Shown here: piece by piece, positions 8,787 through 19,713 of the stretch
Numbering within the stretch: position 1 is the stretch's first letter
How the letters are laid out: every line of letters begins with the position of its first letter
Assembly (NCBI GenBank): GCA_037953745.1
Contig: JBAKBP010003223.1
Span: 1-64,000, forward strand
From: Lithodes maja
Lineage: Eukaryota; Arthropoda; Malacostraca; Decapoda; Lithodidae
Direction of reading: 5' to 3'
Length of the DNA stretch: 64,000 nucleotides
Position numbers and translations under genes: made by a program
Notes under the pieces: generated by a model
What the model was told of the DNA's origin: nothing
Databases searched by the model: none
What the model saw: only the letters and a program-made list of their open reading frames with translations

Positions 8787-11521
8787 ACATCACATTCAAA
8801 ATAATGCAACACAATGTAAGACACTGGAAAACACACAAAGTACAACTATTAAATACATATGCAGAGATTGACCCAGACATTATTTTGCTAAATAGCCATG
8901 GTCAGGTAGATAATGAAAAAATTAAAATATTAAATTACGTAATTTACCAATCAAATAAAAATAATGAAATGCATGACGGAACTGCAATTGCTGTGAAAAA
9001 ACATATAAAGCACAAAATTATAGACAACTTTCAAAGTGACTGTTTGGCCATCAAAGTATCAACAACAACTGGAGACATAATTATTGCAACTCTCTATCTT
9101 CCACCTAGAAGACCTTACTTACCTTACCCTGACCTCATTAACCTTATGAATTTCACCCAACCAACATATATAATAGGAGATTTTAATGCAAGACATACCA
9201 TATTCGGCAATAATGATATGAATAACGTAGGTAGAGGAATTAACACATTGATCAACACTGGTAGATTAAGATTTATTGGCCCACACTTCTATACTTTTCT
9301 TGGCCATAGAACTACAAGCAATCCAGATATAATACTAACCAATAATAAAACATATCATAATTACCATATCCAACAAGGTCCGATCACCATTAGTGATCAT
9401 GTACCTATCATATTTACATTATCAACTAGCCCAATTCAAATACCTGTACAAGAAAGATTTGCCATGAGTAAAGCCAGATGGGATGAGTATAAAGGAGACT
9501 TAAATAACTATGAAATTCCTAACCTAGAAAACAAACCAATAGTTGGTATTGAGGATGAAATAAATAAAGTAACAAATGCAATAAAAATGGCTGCTGAAAA
9601 TAATATTCCTAAGACAACATACAAAACTTTACCACATAATAAAATAACAGACCGAATGAGAATGCTACAAACAGTGTTCGTTAATCTTAAGTCTTATATT
9701 GAATTATTTGGAGCGGACAAAACGGTAATGGATAACATAAAAAGAATACAAGCAGAACTAAAAGAAGAATGTATTGTTTCAGCTAAGAATAAATGGGACA
9801 GGGTTATTTACAATATAAATGAAGAAAGAGATCCTAAGGTCTTTTGGAGAAATATAACAAAAATAATTGGTACCAGAGAAGACAGGGTATACAAAATTAA
9901 AGATCACAACGGAGTGGAGTTGGAGAGTGATAAAGATATAGAAGCAGCATTTAGAAGAGAGTGGGCTAATACATTTAAAATTAGTGATGAAGAAAATCAA
10001 GAATTTGACAGACTGCATGAAAACACTATAAATAGATGGATGATCAATAATGCAAACAGGATGGAATCATTTGCCCGTGTAGATCTTGGCAGAATTCGAG
10101 ATCTTAGACTTATAAATGAGGTTGAGTTTTTTCACACACTAAGATCTTTTAAGGAAAAATCGCCAGGAACATCAGGAATAACAAGAAATATGATTTTGAA
10201 TGCACCACAAAATATAATCTCGTCCATTATCCATATTTTCAACGCTATACTATCGGTAGGTTATTTCCCGAGTGCCTTTAAAACTGCTAAAATGATATTC
10301 ATACCTAAAGCAAACAAAGATAAAACACTAATATCCAACTATAGACCCATATCGCTATTGGAATTCTTAGGCAAGTTGTTAGAAAAAATAATACACAACA
10401 GAATTATTCCGCAATTAGAGAACACAATGAATCCAAGACAACATGGTTTTCGAAAGTATAGAGGTACTCAAACAGCCATTGCAATAATTACAGAAATTAT
10501 AGCAAAATCAAAATCTCAAGGACATCAAACTATAATGATACTTCGTGATGTGTCAAAGGCTTTTGATAAAGTCTGGCACATGGGATTGCAATATAAATTA
10601 CTCAACCTTGGCCTACATACAAACATTGAAAGGCTTCTATGCTCATACCTACAAGACAGATATGCCCAAATACAAATAGGAAAGGTTTTGGGTCCCAAAT
10701 TCTTATTACAAAGTGGAGTCCCCCAGGGAGGATGCCTATCCGCTCTCTTATATGCAATATACACCTCTGATATGCCACAACCAACGCCAAACAGTGAGCA
10801 TGTAATCTACGCTGATGACATTACTCAAATAATCTCAGTTCCAAGTAAATCAACTAACATGGCAGTCAGAAGCGTAAAGAGAGCGATTGAATCAATTAAC
10901 ACCTTCGAAAAAATGTGGAAGATAAAAACTAATTTACAAAAATTTAAAGTTATTCCACTAACTAAGAAAACCTATCCACCTCTAGAAATAAACAATAATA
11001 TTATTAACTACTCAAACGAAGGTACAGTTCTGGGGTTAAAAATTACCAAAAATGGTTATCAATCCTTCGTAAGTGAAAAAGTCAGAAGATGTAAAAAAGT
11101 CCTTAATGATATATCCATTTTTAAAGACACATCAATACAGACCAAAGAAAAATTATATATGGCACTTGTAAGATCTGTCCTAACATACCCAGCCTCACCA
11201 TTAAATATAATTAGACCAAACCTAATGAACAAACTACAAGTTTGTCAAAACAAATGCTTAAAATTTATCCACAACATACACTACCCAGAACTAATCAGAA
11301 GCGAAGAGCTGCACAACTGTTCACATATGCAACCTATAAATTTAATATTACATGAACAAGCAAAAGTAACTTGGGACAAGGTAAGTTTACTAGATATAGA
11401 CACACAATTTAATCAATTATTTCCCGACATTGAACTGATCCGACATCAACCTTATTTTTTCAAGAGCAGCTATGATGCAGCACAGCTCGACAATCCTCTT
11501 CCCATATATACCTTTAACTAA
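8783..11521 (+). CDS. LINE ORF2: APE endonuclease and reverse transcriptase
   Basis: A 912-residue intact ORF. The N-terminal 220 residues are an exonuclease-endonuclease-phosphatase type nuclease: QHN near residue 10, GDFN at 132-135, and SDH at 204-206. The RT follows: motif A DVSKAFD with D589, the VPQGG block, and YADD at 676-679, all catalytic Asp present. The C-terminus ends shortly after the thumb; I see no RNase H, so it resembles Jockey-type more than I-type elements, although the LNSHG variant in the nuclease is noteworthy. It cuts target DNA and primes reverse transcription there. Its ATG overlaps the ORF1 stop by four bases. AT-rich codon use differs from the GC-rich R2-like frame at 23.4 kb. 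Confidence 0.9.
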   Translation: MNITFKIMQHNVRHWKTHKVQLLNTYAEIDPDIILLNSHGQVDNEKIKILNYVIYQSNKNNEMHDGTAIAVKKHIKHKIIDNFQSDCLAIKVSTTTGDIIIATLYLPPRRPYLPYPDLINLMNFTQPTYIIGDFNARHTIFGNNDMNNVGRGINTLINTGRLRFIGPHFYTFLGHRTTSNPDIILTNNKTYHNYHIQQGPITISDHVPIIFTLSTSPIQIPVQERFAMSKARWDEYKGDLNNYEIPNLENKPIVGIEDEINKVTNAIKMAAENNIPKTTYKTLPHNKITDRMRMLQTVFVNLKSYIELFGADKTVMDNIKRIQAELKEECIVSAKNKWDRVIYNINEERDPKVFWRNITKIIGTREDRVYKIKDHNGVELESDKDIEAAFRREWANTFKISDEENQEFDRLHENTINRWMINNANRMESFARVDLGRIRDLRLINEVEFFHTLRSFKEKSPGTSGITRNMILNAPQNIISSIIHIFNAILSVGYFPSAFKTAKMIFIPKANKDKTLISNYRPISLLEFLGKLLEKIIHNRIIPQLENTMNPRQHGFRKYRGTQTAIAIITEIIAKSKSQGHQTIMILRDVSKAFDKVWHMGLQYKLLNLGLHTNIERLLCSYLQDRYAQIQIGKVLGPKFLLQSGVPQGGCLSALLYAIYTSDMPQPTPNSEHVIYADDITQIISVPSKSTNMAVRSVKRAIESINTFEKMWKIKTNLQKFKVIPLTKKTYPPLEINNNIINYSNEGTVLGLKITKNGYQSFVSEKVRRCKKVLNDISIFKDTSIQTKEKLYMALVRSVLTYPASPLNIIRPNLMNKLQVCQNKCLKFIHNIHYPELIRSEELHNCSHMQPINLILHEQAKVTWDKVSLLDIDTQFNQLFPDIELIRHQPYFFKSSYDAAQLDNPLPIYTFN

Positions 11522-12115
11522 GTAATCAAACCAAAAACTAACCTACTAAGAAGTGCTGTGTGGGGCAGCCACCTAGGTGGCTGCCCCAACCAGTGCTAAC
11601 CTACCAGCTTTTGAGTGGATATAGACATAATAAGATGTGTTGTGTGGAGCAGCCACCAAGGTGGCTGCCCCAACCAACGCTAACCTTCCAACTTTTTAAT
11701 CAATACACACATACTGGGATGTGCTGTGTGGGGCAGCCACCAAGGTGACTGCTCCAACCAGCATAACATTAACCTTTTCTTAATGTGGGGAGTGGGTTGA
11801 GGGGTGGGAGGGAGTCAAGCGGACAGTGCGCGGCGGCCCCACCGTTTGACTAGGCCTCTCCCAAGCTATCGGGGGTGGATGAGTGGTCTGAGATAACCCA
11901 AACAATGTGGTGTCTCGGACTACCATCAGACTTCCTGGGTTGGGCTGAACCACTCGTAGGCAAGTGCCAGTGCCGCTGTGGATGGGCGTGACCAAGGTCG
12001 CGGGACTTTTTCCCGCGACGGTCAGGACACCACCTCCTTCCATCTCTTTGTGCCGCCCTCCATCTAATCATAAGTTTTTAACTAGGAATAAGTTTTAAAT
12101 AATAAAAGTTTTAAT
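11522..12115 (+). other. 3' UTR of the two-ORF LINE
   Basis: Downstream of ORF2 are three 84-bp repeats (separate entry), a GC-rich stretch (11780-12065) with no credible gene, then an AT-rich tail with AATAAA-like motifs near 12100. The exact LINE 3' end is not visible; no clear target-site duplication was found. Confidence 0.5.
11562..11755 (+). repeat. three 84-bp repeats each with a strong hairpin
   Basis: Palindromes occur at 11562-11587, 11646-11671 and 11730-11755, spaced exactly 84 bp. The first is a perfect 26-bp palindrome (core CAGCCACCTAGGTGGCTG); the second and third carry a few substitutions. The spacer sequence is also related between units. Such hairpins in a LINE 3' UTR could be recognised by the element RT, which is inference. 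Confidence 0.85.
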
Positions 12116-12874
12116 GAACTCGAATTTTAAGTATCTGAAATATACAGCCATCTAATCTTGTGTGTAACTATGTTTGCATAATATTATCTATGTACAGAGT
12201 AGATTAGGTTAGCAGAATCTCTGATCACTTTCCGCTGCTGGGTTCTCGTGATCTGTCCGGTGGGATAATACAATATCCCGCCGATCAGAGACGGGGGCTT
12301 GGTCGGGGGAGTGCTTGGGAGGACGCTTATACACTGAATCTCTGAACAGCATTTTTGGGAGGCTTGTCGGGCGGGAATTGGTGCGATACTGCATCTAGCC
12401 TGTTTTTGTCGGACAAGCTTCTTCGGGTGTGTTCGGGAGGACGTGATTTAAATAAATATTCATTGGTTTTAATATTGAAGTGAGAGTAGTGAGAGGCAAC
12501 AGGAAGAGCTGAGCTGTTCTGGACCGAGCTAATTGCTACGTATCCACGAATTATAGGATACATTATTAAGAAGTGAAAACAGGCATACAATGACACACCA
12601 CCGACTACAATGAAACGACTATTAATATATCATATATGTATAGTAAAGAAATAATGGAGCATTCTGGTTGAGCCCGGAACCTATTTTACTCTTCTACATT
12701 ATTTCTAACTTCTCTCTTTACCTTGTTCTTATACCAATCCCACAAACCCTCCAATCACTCACCAAAATATCTTCAACTCCCATGCTCCCCAACTCCTCCC
12801 ATATATATTTGTAATAGTTGCTTATATCTTTACTCCAGCCATCGGTCGGTCGGTCGGTCTAACTTCACTTCTCC
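12116..12874. other. non-coding interval
   Basis: No gene seen. There are moderately GC-rich segments around 12220-12450 and AT-rich flanks. A short (CGGT)n run at 12842-12859 lies just before the Penelope-like N-terminal fragment. Confidence 0.4.
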
Positions 12875-13058
12875 TTGATAATGATGGCTGCGCCCATTGA
12901 AACGTCGGAACCATTTGCAAACCTCCTTTACCAACTTCCTGAAAATACCAGAAAAACTATACGAAAAATTGAGAGTATCAATAAAAAACTCAATAATGCA
13001 AACTGTGCCTATTATTTTAATCTCACCTGCCTGAAAGAAAATATCCTCCCTGGCTACA

Positions 13059-13065
<7 letters not shown>
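12875..13065 (+). pseudogene. Penelope-like ORF N-terminal fragment
   Basis: An ATG-started frame of about 62 residues reads into the TA microsatellite. Its pattern (a short helical leader, then a KLNNANC..YFNLTCLKENILP stretch) resembles the N-terminal region of Penelope-like element proteins. Everything downstream is replaced by TA and GA tracts. Attribution rests on pattern memory, so is moderate. Confidence 0.5.

Positions 13066-13132
<67 letters not shown>
13062..13132. repeat. (TA)n microsatellite
   Basis: An uninterrupted run of about 35 TA units directly follows the Penelope-like fragment. Confidence 0.97.
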
Positions 13133-13135
<3 letters not shown>

Positions 13136-13145
13136 CTACTACTGC

Positions 13146-14593
<1,448 letters not shown>

Positions 14594-14639
<46 letters not shown>

Positions 14640-14654
14640 GGGGGGGGGGGGGGG
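14594..14654. repeat. (TG)n tract followed by poly(G)
   Basis: About 23 TG units run into about 15 consecutive G. Confidence 0.95.
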
Positions 14655-15045
14655 AGTTATCTTGGCCACCTTGAACTATATGAAGACATTATTATAACCG
14701 TCGCTATATGAATAGAATTGCATCTCACTTGGACACACTAGATGTTTTCAATCATGTTTCCCAGTATGTTGTTTATATTGTTGTGATAAGAATAAAGTGA
14801 CACTCACACATTCCTCGGGAGGTATGGTACAAACAACCGCAATTTTACATGGTTAACATCTTCGGGGTACAATGACACTATTTCCCTTTTATTCTGGCAA
14901 TAATTAGGCGTTTTATGCAGCTTGGAAGCGGTCTTTAGAAATCAGTGGGCTATACACGCACCATATTAACATTTTCGACATACGAATTCTCAAATAGCTG
15001 TCTAAAATCGTCTAACAACATATATATATATATATATATATATGT

Positions 15046-15184
15046 TTCTAGTCTCTCAGTGGGGATCGAACCATCGACCATCAGAACGATAGCCGACGCT
15101 TAATCAATTACACATGGTGTAATTGATTAAGCATCGGCTATCGTTCTGATGGTCGATGGTTCGATCCCCACTGAGAGACTAGAA
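15046..15184. repeat. near-perfect 68-bp-arm palindrome with tRNA-like sequence
   Basis: Two 68-bp arms separated by 3 bp are reverse complements with one mismatch seen. Each arm includes GGTTCGATCCCC, which matches the polymerase III B box, and an upstream stretch that could be a decayed tRNA body. TA microsatellites flank both sides. Best read as two head-to-head tRNA-related SINE pieces or a hairpin-duplicated one. Confidence 0.85.
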
Positions 15185-15219
15185 CATTTAGTGGCTCACG
15201 TGTATTTGTGATATATTCT

Positions 15220-15221
<2 letters not shown>

Positions 15222-15278
<57 letters not shown>

Positions 15279-15300
15279 CAGTATATATATATATATATAT
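15222..15300. repeat. (TA)n microsatellite, interrupted
   Basis: Two TA runs (about 15222-15274 and 15283-15300) separated by TTACAG. A shorter TA tract is at 15019-15043 on the other side of the palindrome. Confidence 0.95.
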
Positions 15301-15301
15301 T

Positions 15302-15500
15302 TTATTATGTTCCTTCCAACAACCAACCATACTCCTAAAATCGATTAATTAAATGTACAAACACATGTGGCAGTCCGTGGATTCGAACCCAGGATGCTCA
15401 CACCGAAAATCAACACCTTATACATCGCACCACGAAGACAGTTTACGATTTATTATGCAACTTCGAATCCTGCATATCAATCTAAGCATGTATATATGTA
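15302..15500 (-). mobile_element. SINE-like unit, single dispersed copy
   Basis: The reverse complement matches the 327-bp monomer arrayed at 54723-56955 over about 200 bp: the segment from TACATGCTTAGATTG through the B-box GGTTCGAATCC to the GGAACATAATAA end. The copy lacks the monomer's CATATGCATAGCC front and the TTCCCTAGTGGTTAAGGC tail, suggesting these belong only to the tandem form. A small internal gap is present relative to the array. Confidence 0.75.
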
Positions 15501-15791
15501 CACAGTATATATATACTGTAATAAAGGGAAAAGATCCGTCCTAGTATACTGAATGGGTTGCTCTTCAAATATTGACCATTCTGACGATCATATTCCTAAG
15601 CATGTGGGATGGGTGTCGGCTAATCAATATCAAACACAGTCTGAGTGCTGGCTTATGAAAGAACGCTCAAATTGATCCAATTTCATCATTGCGTTGGGTG
15701 CAATGAGTGCATACAATTTGTTCAAGTTAAATTGATGTACTGTATACACGTCACATATACAGTATGTGTGTTCCTTGAGAACCGTAGTTTA
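15501..15791. other. non-coding interval
   Basis: No convincing coding or structural signal seen. Confidence 0.3.
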
Positions 15792-16379
15792 AGCAGGAAA
15801 AGAATAACCAGCGAGGCAGCGAACATCATCTATATTTGCATTGTAGTGGATCCAAATGTTTCGGCATATACGTTACGCCATCATCAGTGGTCTAAAAGTA
15901 TAATAATACCTACAGAATCAGATATATTGCTATCTTATTGCTACTATATTTAAAACACAATCTATACACAATAAAAAGGGAAGCTGATCCAATTATATTT
16001 AATTGGGAGTTATGTACTAAAAGTGTGAATGAAATGACAATAGTAATGCAAGCTGTACATATTGATTACAAAACTGCATAGGAGAGAGAGGGGCAGCGGA
16101 CAGCGTGTTATTTAATTGGGGCTTATTTACCTTTATATAGAGGGATTCAATCAAGCGTAGTATGTAGAAGTACATAACTTCCAATTAAATATAATTGTAT
16201 CCGCTTCCCTTTCTATTGTGTATAATATTGTGTTTTAAATATAGTAGCAATATATCTGTAGGTATTATTTAACTTTTAGACCACTGATGATGGCGTAGCG
16301 TATATGCCGAAACATTTGGATCCACTATAATGCAAATATAGATGATGTTCGCTGCCTCGCTGGTTATTCTTTTCCTGCT
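15792..16379. repeat. 588-bp inverted repeat (fold-back)
   Basis: Arms of roughly 210-230 bp (15792 to about 16020 and about 16168-16379) are reverse complements with scattered differences, around a loop of about 150 bp. Each arm contains CTGATGATGGCG...GCCGAAAC (right arm 16284-16313), a hammerhead-ribozyme-like core of the kind known in Penelope-like pseudo-LTRs. A pair of inverted Penelope-type pseudo-LTRs is the best hypothesis. No ORF of note inside. Confidence 0.7.
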
Positions 16380-17381
16380 GTATATACTATTTAAATTTCC
16401 TTGGGTATGTAGCTTAAATATTTGTCGAGTACATTAATGCAAGATACTTGTAAATATATAAACTATGTGACGATATTTTTATGGAGTTTTAATTACAAAT
16501 GTCCTTATTATAATTAAAATATGGCGATATTAATTTGTATTCATCGCGATAGTGTTTTATCCATTATGTGGAACTCTTTTGACAAGCAACAGCAATACTG
16601 ATTTGTTTACATTTGTGGATTCTCTAATACTGTACCACGTTAACTGTATATATCCTGAGGTTGGTGTTCCCCTTACCCTCTGTTACGCCACACGAGGTGA
16701 TTTTAAGACTTTTTCCTCAATTAGTGTGGGGATTGTAAGACCCATTCAGGTGTTGATTTAGTGCTAAAATGCACGTTGTGTCTGCTGTAAAATGTACAAA
16801 TATAAAAGGCTTCAAAGGGGATTGTAATTAATTGATGGGCGTGTGGCTGAGTGTTTATTTTTGTTTATTTGTTATGTGTTTCAAGCTTGAAGATTCTGTA
16901 ACTATATATAACTCCTTAGCTATATTCTGGCTATCGATAGACGTTTTTTCAGCTTAGGAATTATTTGGGGTAGTGAAAGAGTTGATTGAGGTATTATTAT
17001 TATAATTAATATTTGTATTATCATTATTATTATTAGTAGTAGTATTATTACTACAACGGTGTAACTTTCTTCTCTTCTCCGAATCGTCCTGTTCTCTTTC
17101 ACTCTTCTGCACCAACCATATCCTAATCATACCTTCAGCCTCTTATCCTTTTCAGGGTGTTGCTCATACACCTTTCTCTGTGGCTCTCTTTATTTTTCTG
17201 CTGTTCCTCTTCCTGTAAGTGCTCTTTCACTACGTTTTTTATCTGACTTTCTTTTCATTTCCGTCTAACCTTTCATCTTTTCTTCCTCGTATTCCACCTC
17301 CTCCCTTTTTCTTCTAGTCTTCCTCCTCTGCCCCCTCTCCCCTTCATCATCATCTGTCGTTTTCAGCCTGTTGTCTTGGCT
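16380..17381. other. non-coding interval
   Basis: AT-rich with short TTA/ATT runs near 16995-17055 and a pyrimidine-rich stretch at 17090-17370. No gene recognised. Confidence 0.3.
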
Positions 17382-17817
17382 TCTCTCAATCTTGAATTTG
17401 ATGCATCTTCATTTGGTGTATTTCAATTTGGCATATCCCTGTTGGGTGAATCTCTATTGGATCCATCTCCACCGGGCATATCTGGATATGGCGTATCTGG
17501 ATATGGCACATCTTCAGTTAGTATGTCTCCATTTGATAATTCTCCATGTGGTGTATCTCAGCTTGGTACATCTCCAAAGGTGTTCCATGGTTTGATCTTC
17601 ATTTGGTGTAGTTCAATTAGTTGTATCTCCATATTGGTGCATATCAATTTGCTGTTTCCTTTTGATGTTGTCTCTTTTTGTTTGTGAATCTCAATTTTGT
17701 GTATCTTCGTTAGGTGTACAGGTATATATCTATATTACTGTATCTCTATATAGATTGATCTCAAATTAGTGTCTTATTGGTTTATCCCAATTTAGTGTAT
17801 GCCTATTAGGTGTAGGC
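17382..17817. repeat. decayed 15-bp minisatellite
   Basis: Successive units of 15 bp approximating TCTCCATTTGGTGTA; at least twelve consecutive units keep exact 15-bp spacing from about 17405 to 17575, then become irregular. Because 15 is a multiple of three, one frame stays open for about 100 codons with a pentapeptide period; I regard that frame as a by-product. A related stretch occurs at about 18825-18900. Confidence 0.75.
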
Positions 17818-19203
17818 TATGCACGGTATAGTAACATAAGGAGGTAGGCGCATGGCGGTAGTATTGGAACCACGACAGTCACTTGTTTGGGCCTCCGTGA
17901 CGTCACTGAATGACTCCTGTACCGTCTCCCAAGCTAAATATGGTGTTCTAACAGGATCAGTATATTGCGTTTTCCACCGAAAATGTAAAGTGACATGGAT
18001 AAACATATACATATATTGTGTGACAGGACCCTAGTCTATTTTCTAAAGTTGTTATTTTTTGCATTTGAAGAATATATATACGGCTATGAGGTAGTATATA
18101 GCCCACGTCGCTTCAAATTTTACCGCGGAAATGCGATGATATTTTTGTTGACCTAATTACCTAATATGTAGAGTAATGTCGATTGATATCGATAATATTA
18201 TTGTAGTAGGACCCAAGCTACATGTTAGCATTGTTATTTGATATATGTGTAGTTTATATGAAGAGATATTTCGAAGGTGTTGGTAATATTCGATTCGTCG
18301 GTCGGGAGAAAAGCTAGGCCTAAGCGGATTCTCGTTTATCCCTTGCTTAACTTCCTTTAAATTCACGTAGTTTGCCTCTGATACTCATCAACTTTCACCC
18401 AGTGATGGCGTGTGAGGGTGTATGAAGGCCTAGAGGATGTGGAGAGATGATTTGTATATATATATTTTGCCAGCTAGAGGGAACACAGATTTCTACGAAG
18501 CGAAATGGTGAGAGGGGGGGGGGGGAGAGAAGAACGGACGGTGGTGCCCTCTGACGGTCAGAGAGAACACTATAGCGGAGCCTATGTCAACAAACGATGG
18601 TATACGAATATTTCACTAAATATTCGCTTATAGAATAATCAACGTTATTCCGACAACTATATCTTATATTATGACGTTACCATGGTTGAGCGTGAAGTCA
18701 CAAAATAAAAATAATTAATAGAAGTCTGTTTAGTGCTTTTTAGAAGCCTTTATGTATATGAGTTCAAGAATTCGGTGCGTCTACCTTCTATGTTACTATA
18801 CCGTGAGGCTATGTATCTGTATGTACTTTGATGTTTCTGTATTAGGTGTATGTTCATTTTGGTATATGTCCAATTGGTGTATCTGGCATGTAGTTCTGGT
18901 GTAGTGTGATGTGGTACCAGTATTTCAATGCCAACAATAATACCTATAGGGTCAGGTAGGAAGGATAGCACCGCACGCAGAGAGAGGAGGGGGTCAGTAT
19001 TACACCACCGATATTACTGAACCAGCAAATATTACAGGCACACATATTACTGGACCTGCCAATAGTACAGGCTAATACAAGTTATTCACCCAAAGTATTG
19101 CAGGAAGTGCCAATATTACAGGAAGCGCCAATTTTACTGGGTTACCAATATTATAGACAACAAAATTGGCACCTTCTGTAATATAGAGGGTACCAGAAAA
19201 ACG
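17818..19203. other. non-coding interval with minor repeats
   Basis: No gene recognised. There is a G-run at 18517-18528, a minisatellite-like stretch at about 18825-18900, and at 19020-19150 a degenerate repeat of about 18 bp around CCAATATTACAGGAAG. Confidence 0.35.
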
Positions 19204-19261
19204 ACCCATCACCCCTTAATTTTGGGCTGTAATTACAACCCAATATTAAGGGGAGATGGGT
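19204..19261. repeat. 27-bp-arm inverted repeat
   Basis: ACCCATCACCCCTTAATTTT... at 19204-19230 pairs with the end at 19235-19261 with three mismatches and a 4-bp loop. It could be a stem-loop or terminator-like hairpin of a decayed element; no associated ORF. Confidence 0.7.
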
Positions 19262-19579
19262 AATTTTTTGGTCCCCCTCATGTTTAGCCCCATTAGTTTT
19301 CAAATTATAAGACGTTCGACCCATTAGTTTGGTGATTTTTAAGATCTTTCGCCCCATTTCTTTGTCAATGCTAACACTTTTCGAGTTATTAAGGTGTCGA
19401 TGTTTTCCTGGCGAGCGATAGCGAGCCTGTAATTTAAGAGAAACCGTCCTTCGGTCGGAACTTTTTTCTATCGAAAAATGTGCTAATTTATCTTGAAAAT
19501 TTATCTTTAAAAAATGATGCCAACATATATTTGAGACATTTTATACTGGTCTTCCTTATGTCTGATACAACACTAGTTA

Positions 19580-19672
19580 AACACACACACACACACACAC
19601 ACACACAAATTTCTTAAGAGTTAATATATTACACAAACACACACACACATTTCTTAAGTTACTATACTATAC

Positions 19673-19712
<40 letters not shown>
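19580..19712. repeat. clustered (CA)n microsatellites
   Basis: Three CA tracts (about 19580-19605, 19633-19648 and 19674-19711). The last one touches the 3' end of the minus-strand LINE that starts at 19735. Confidence 0.95.
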
Positions 19713-19713
<1 letters not shown>

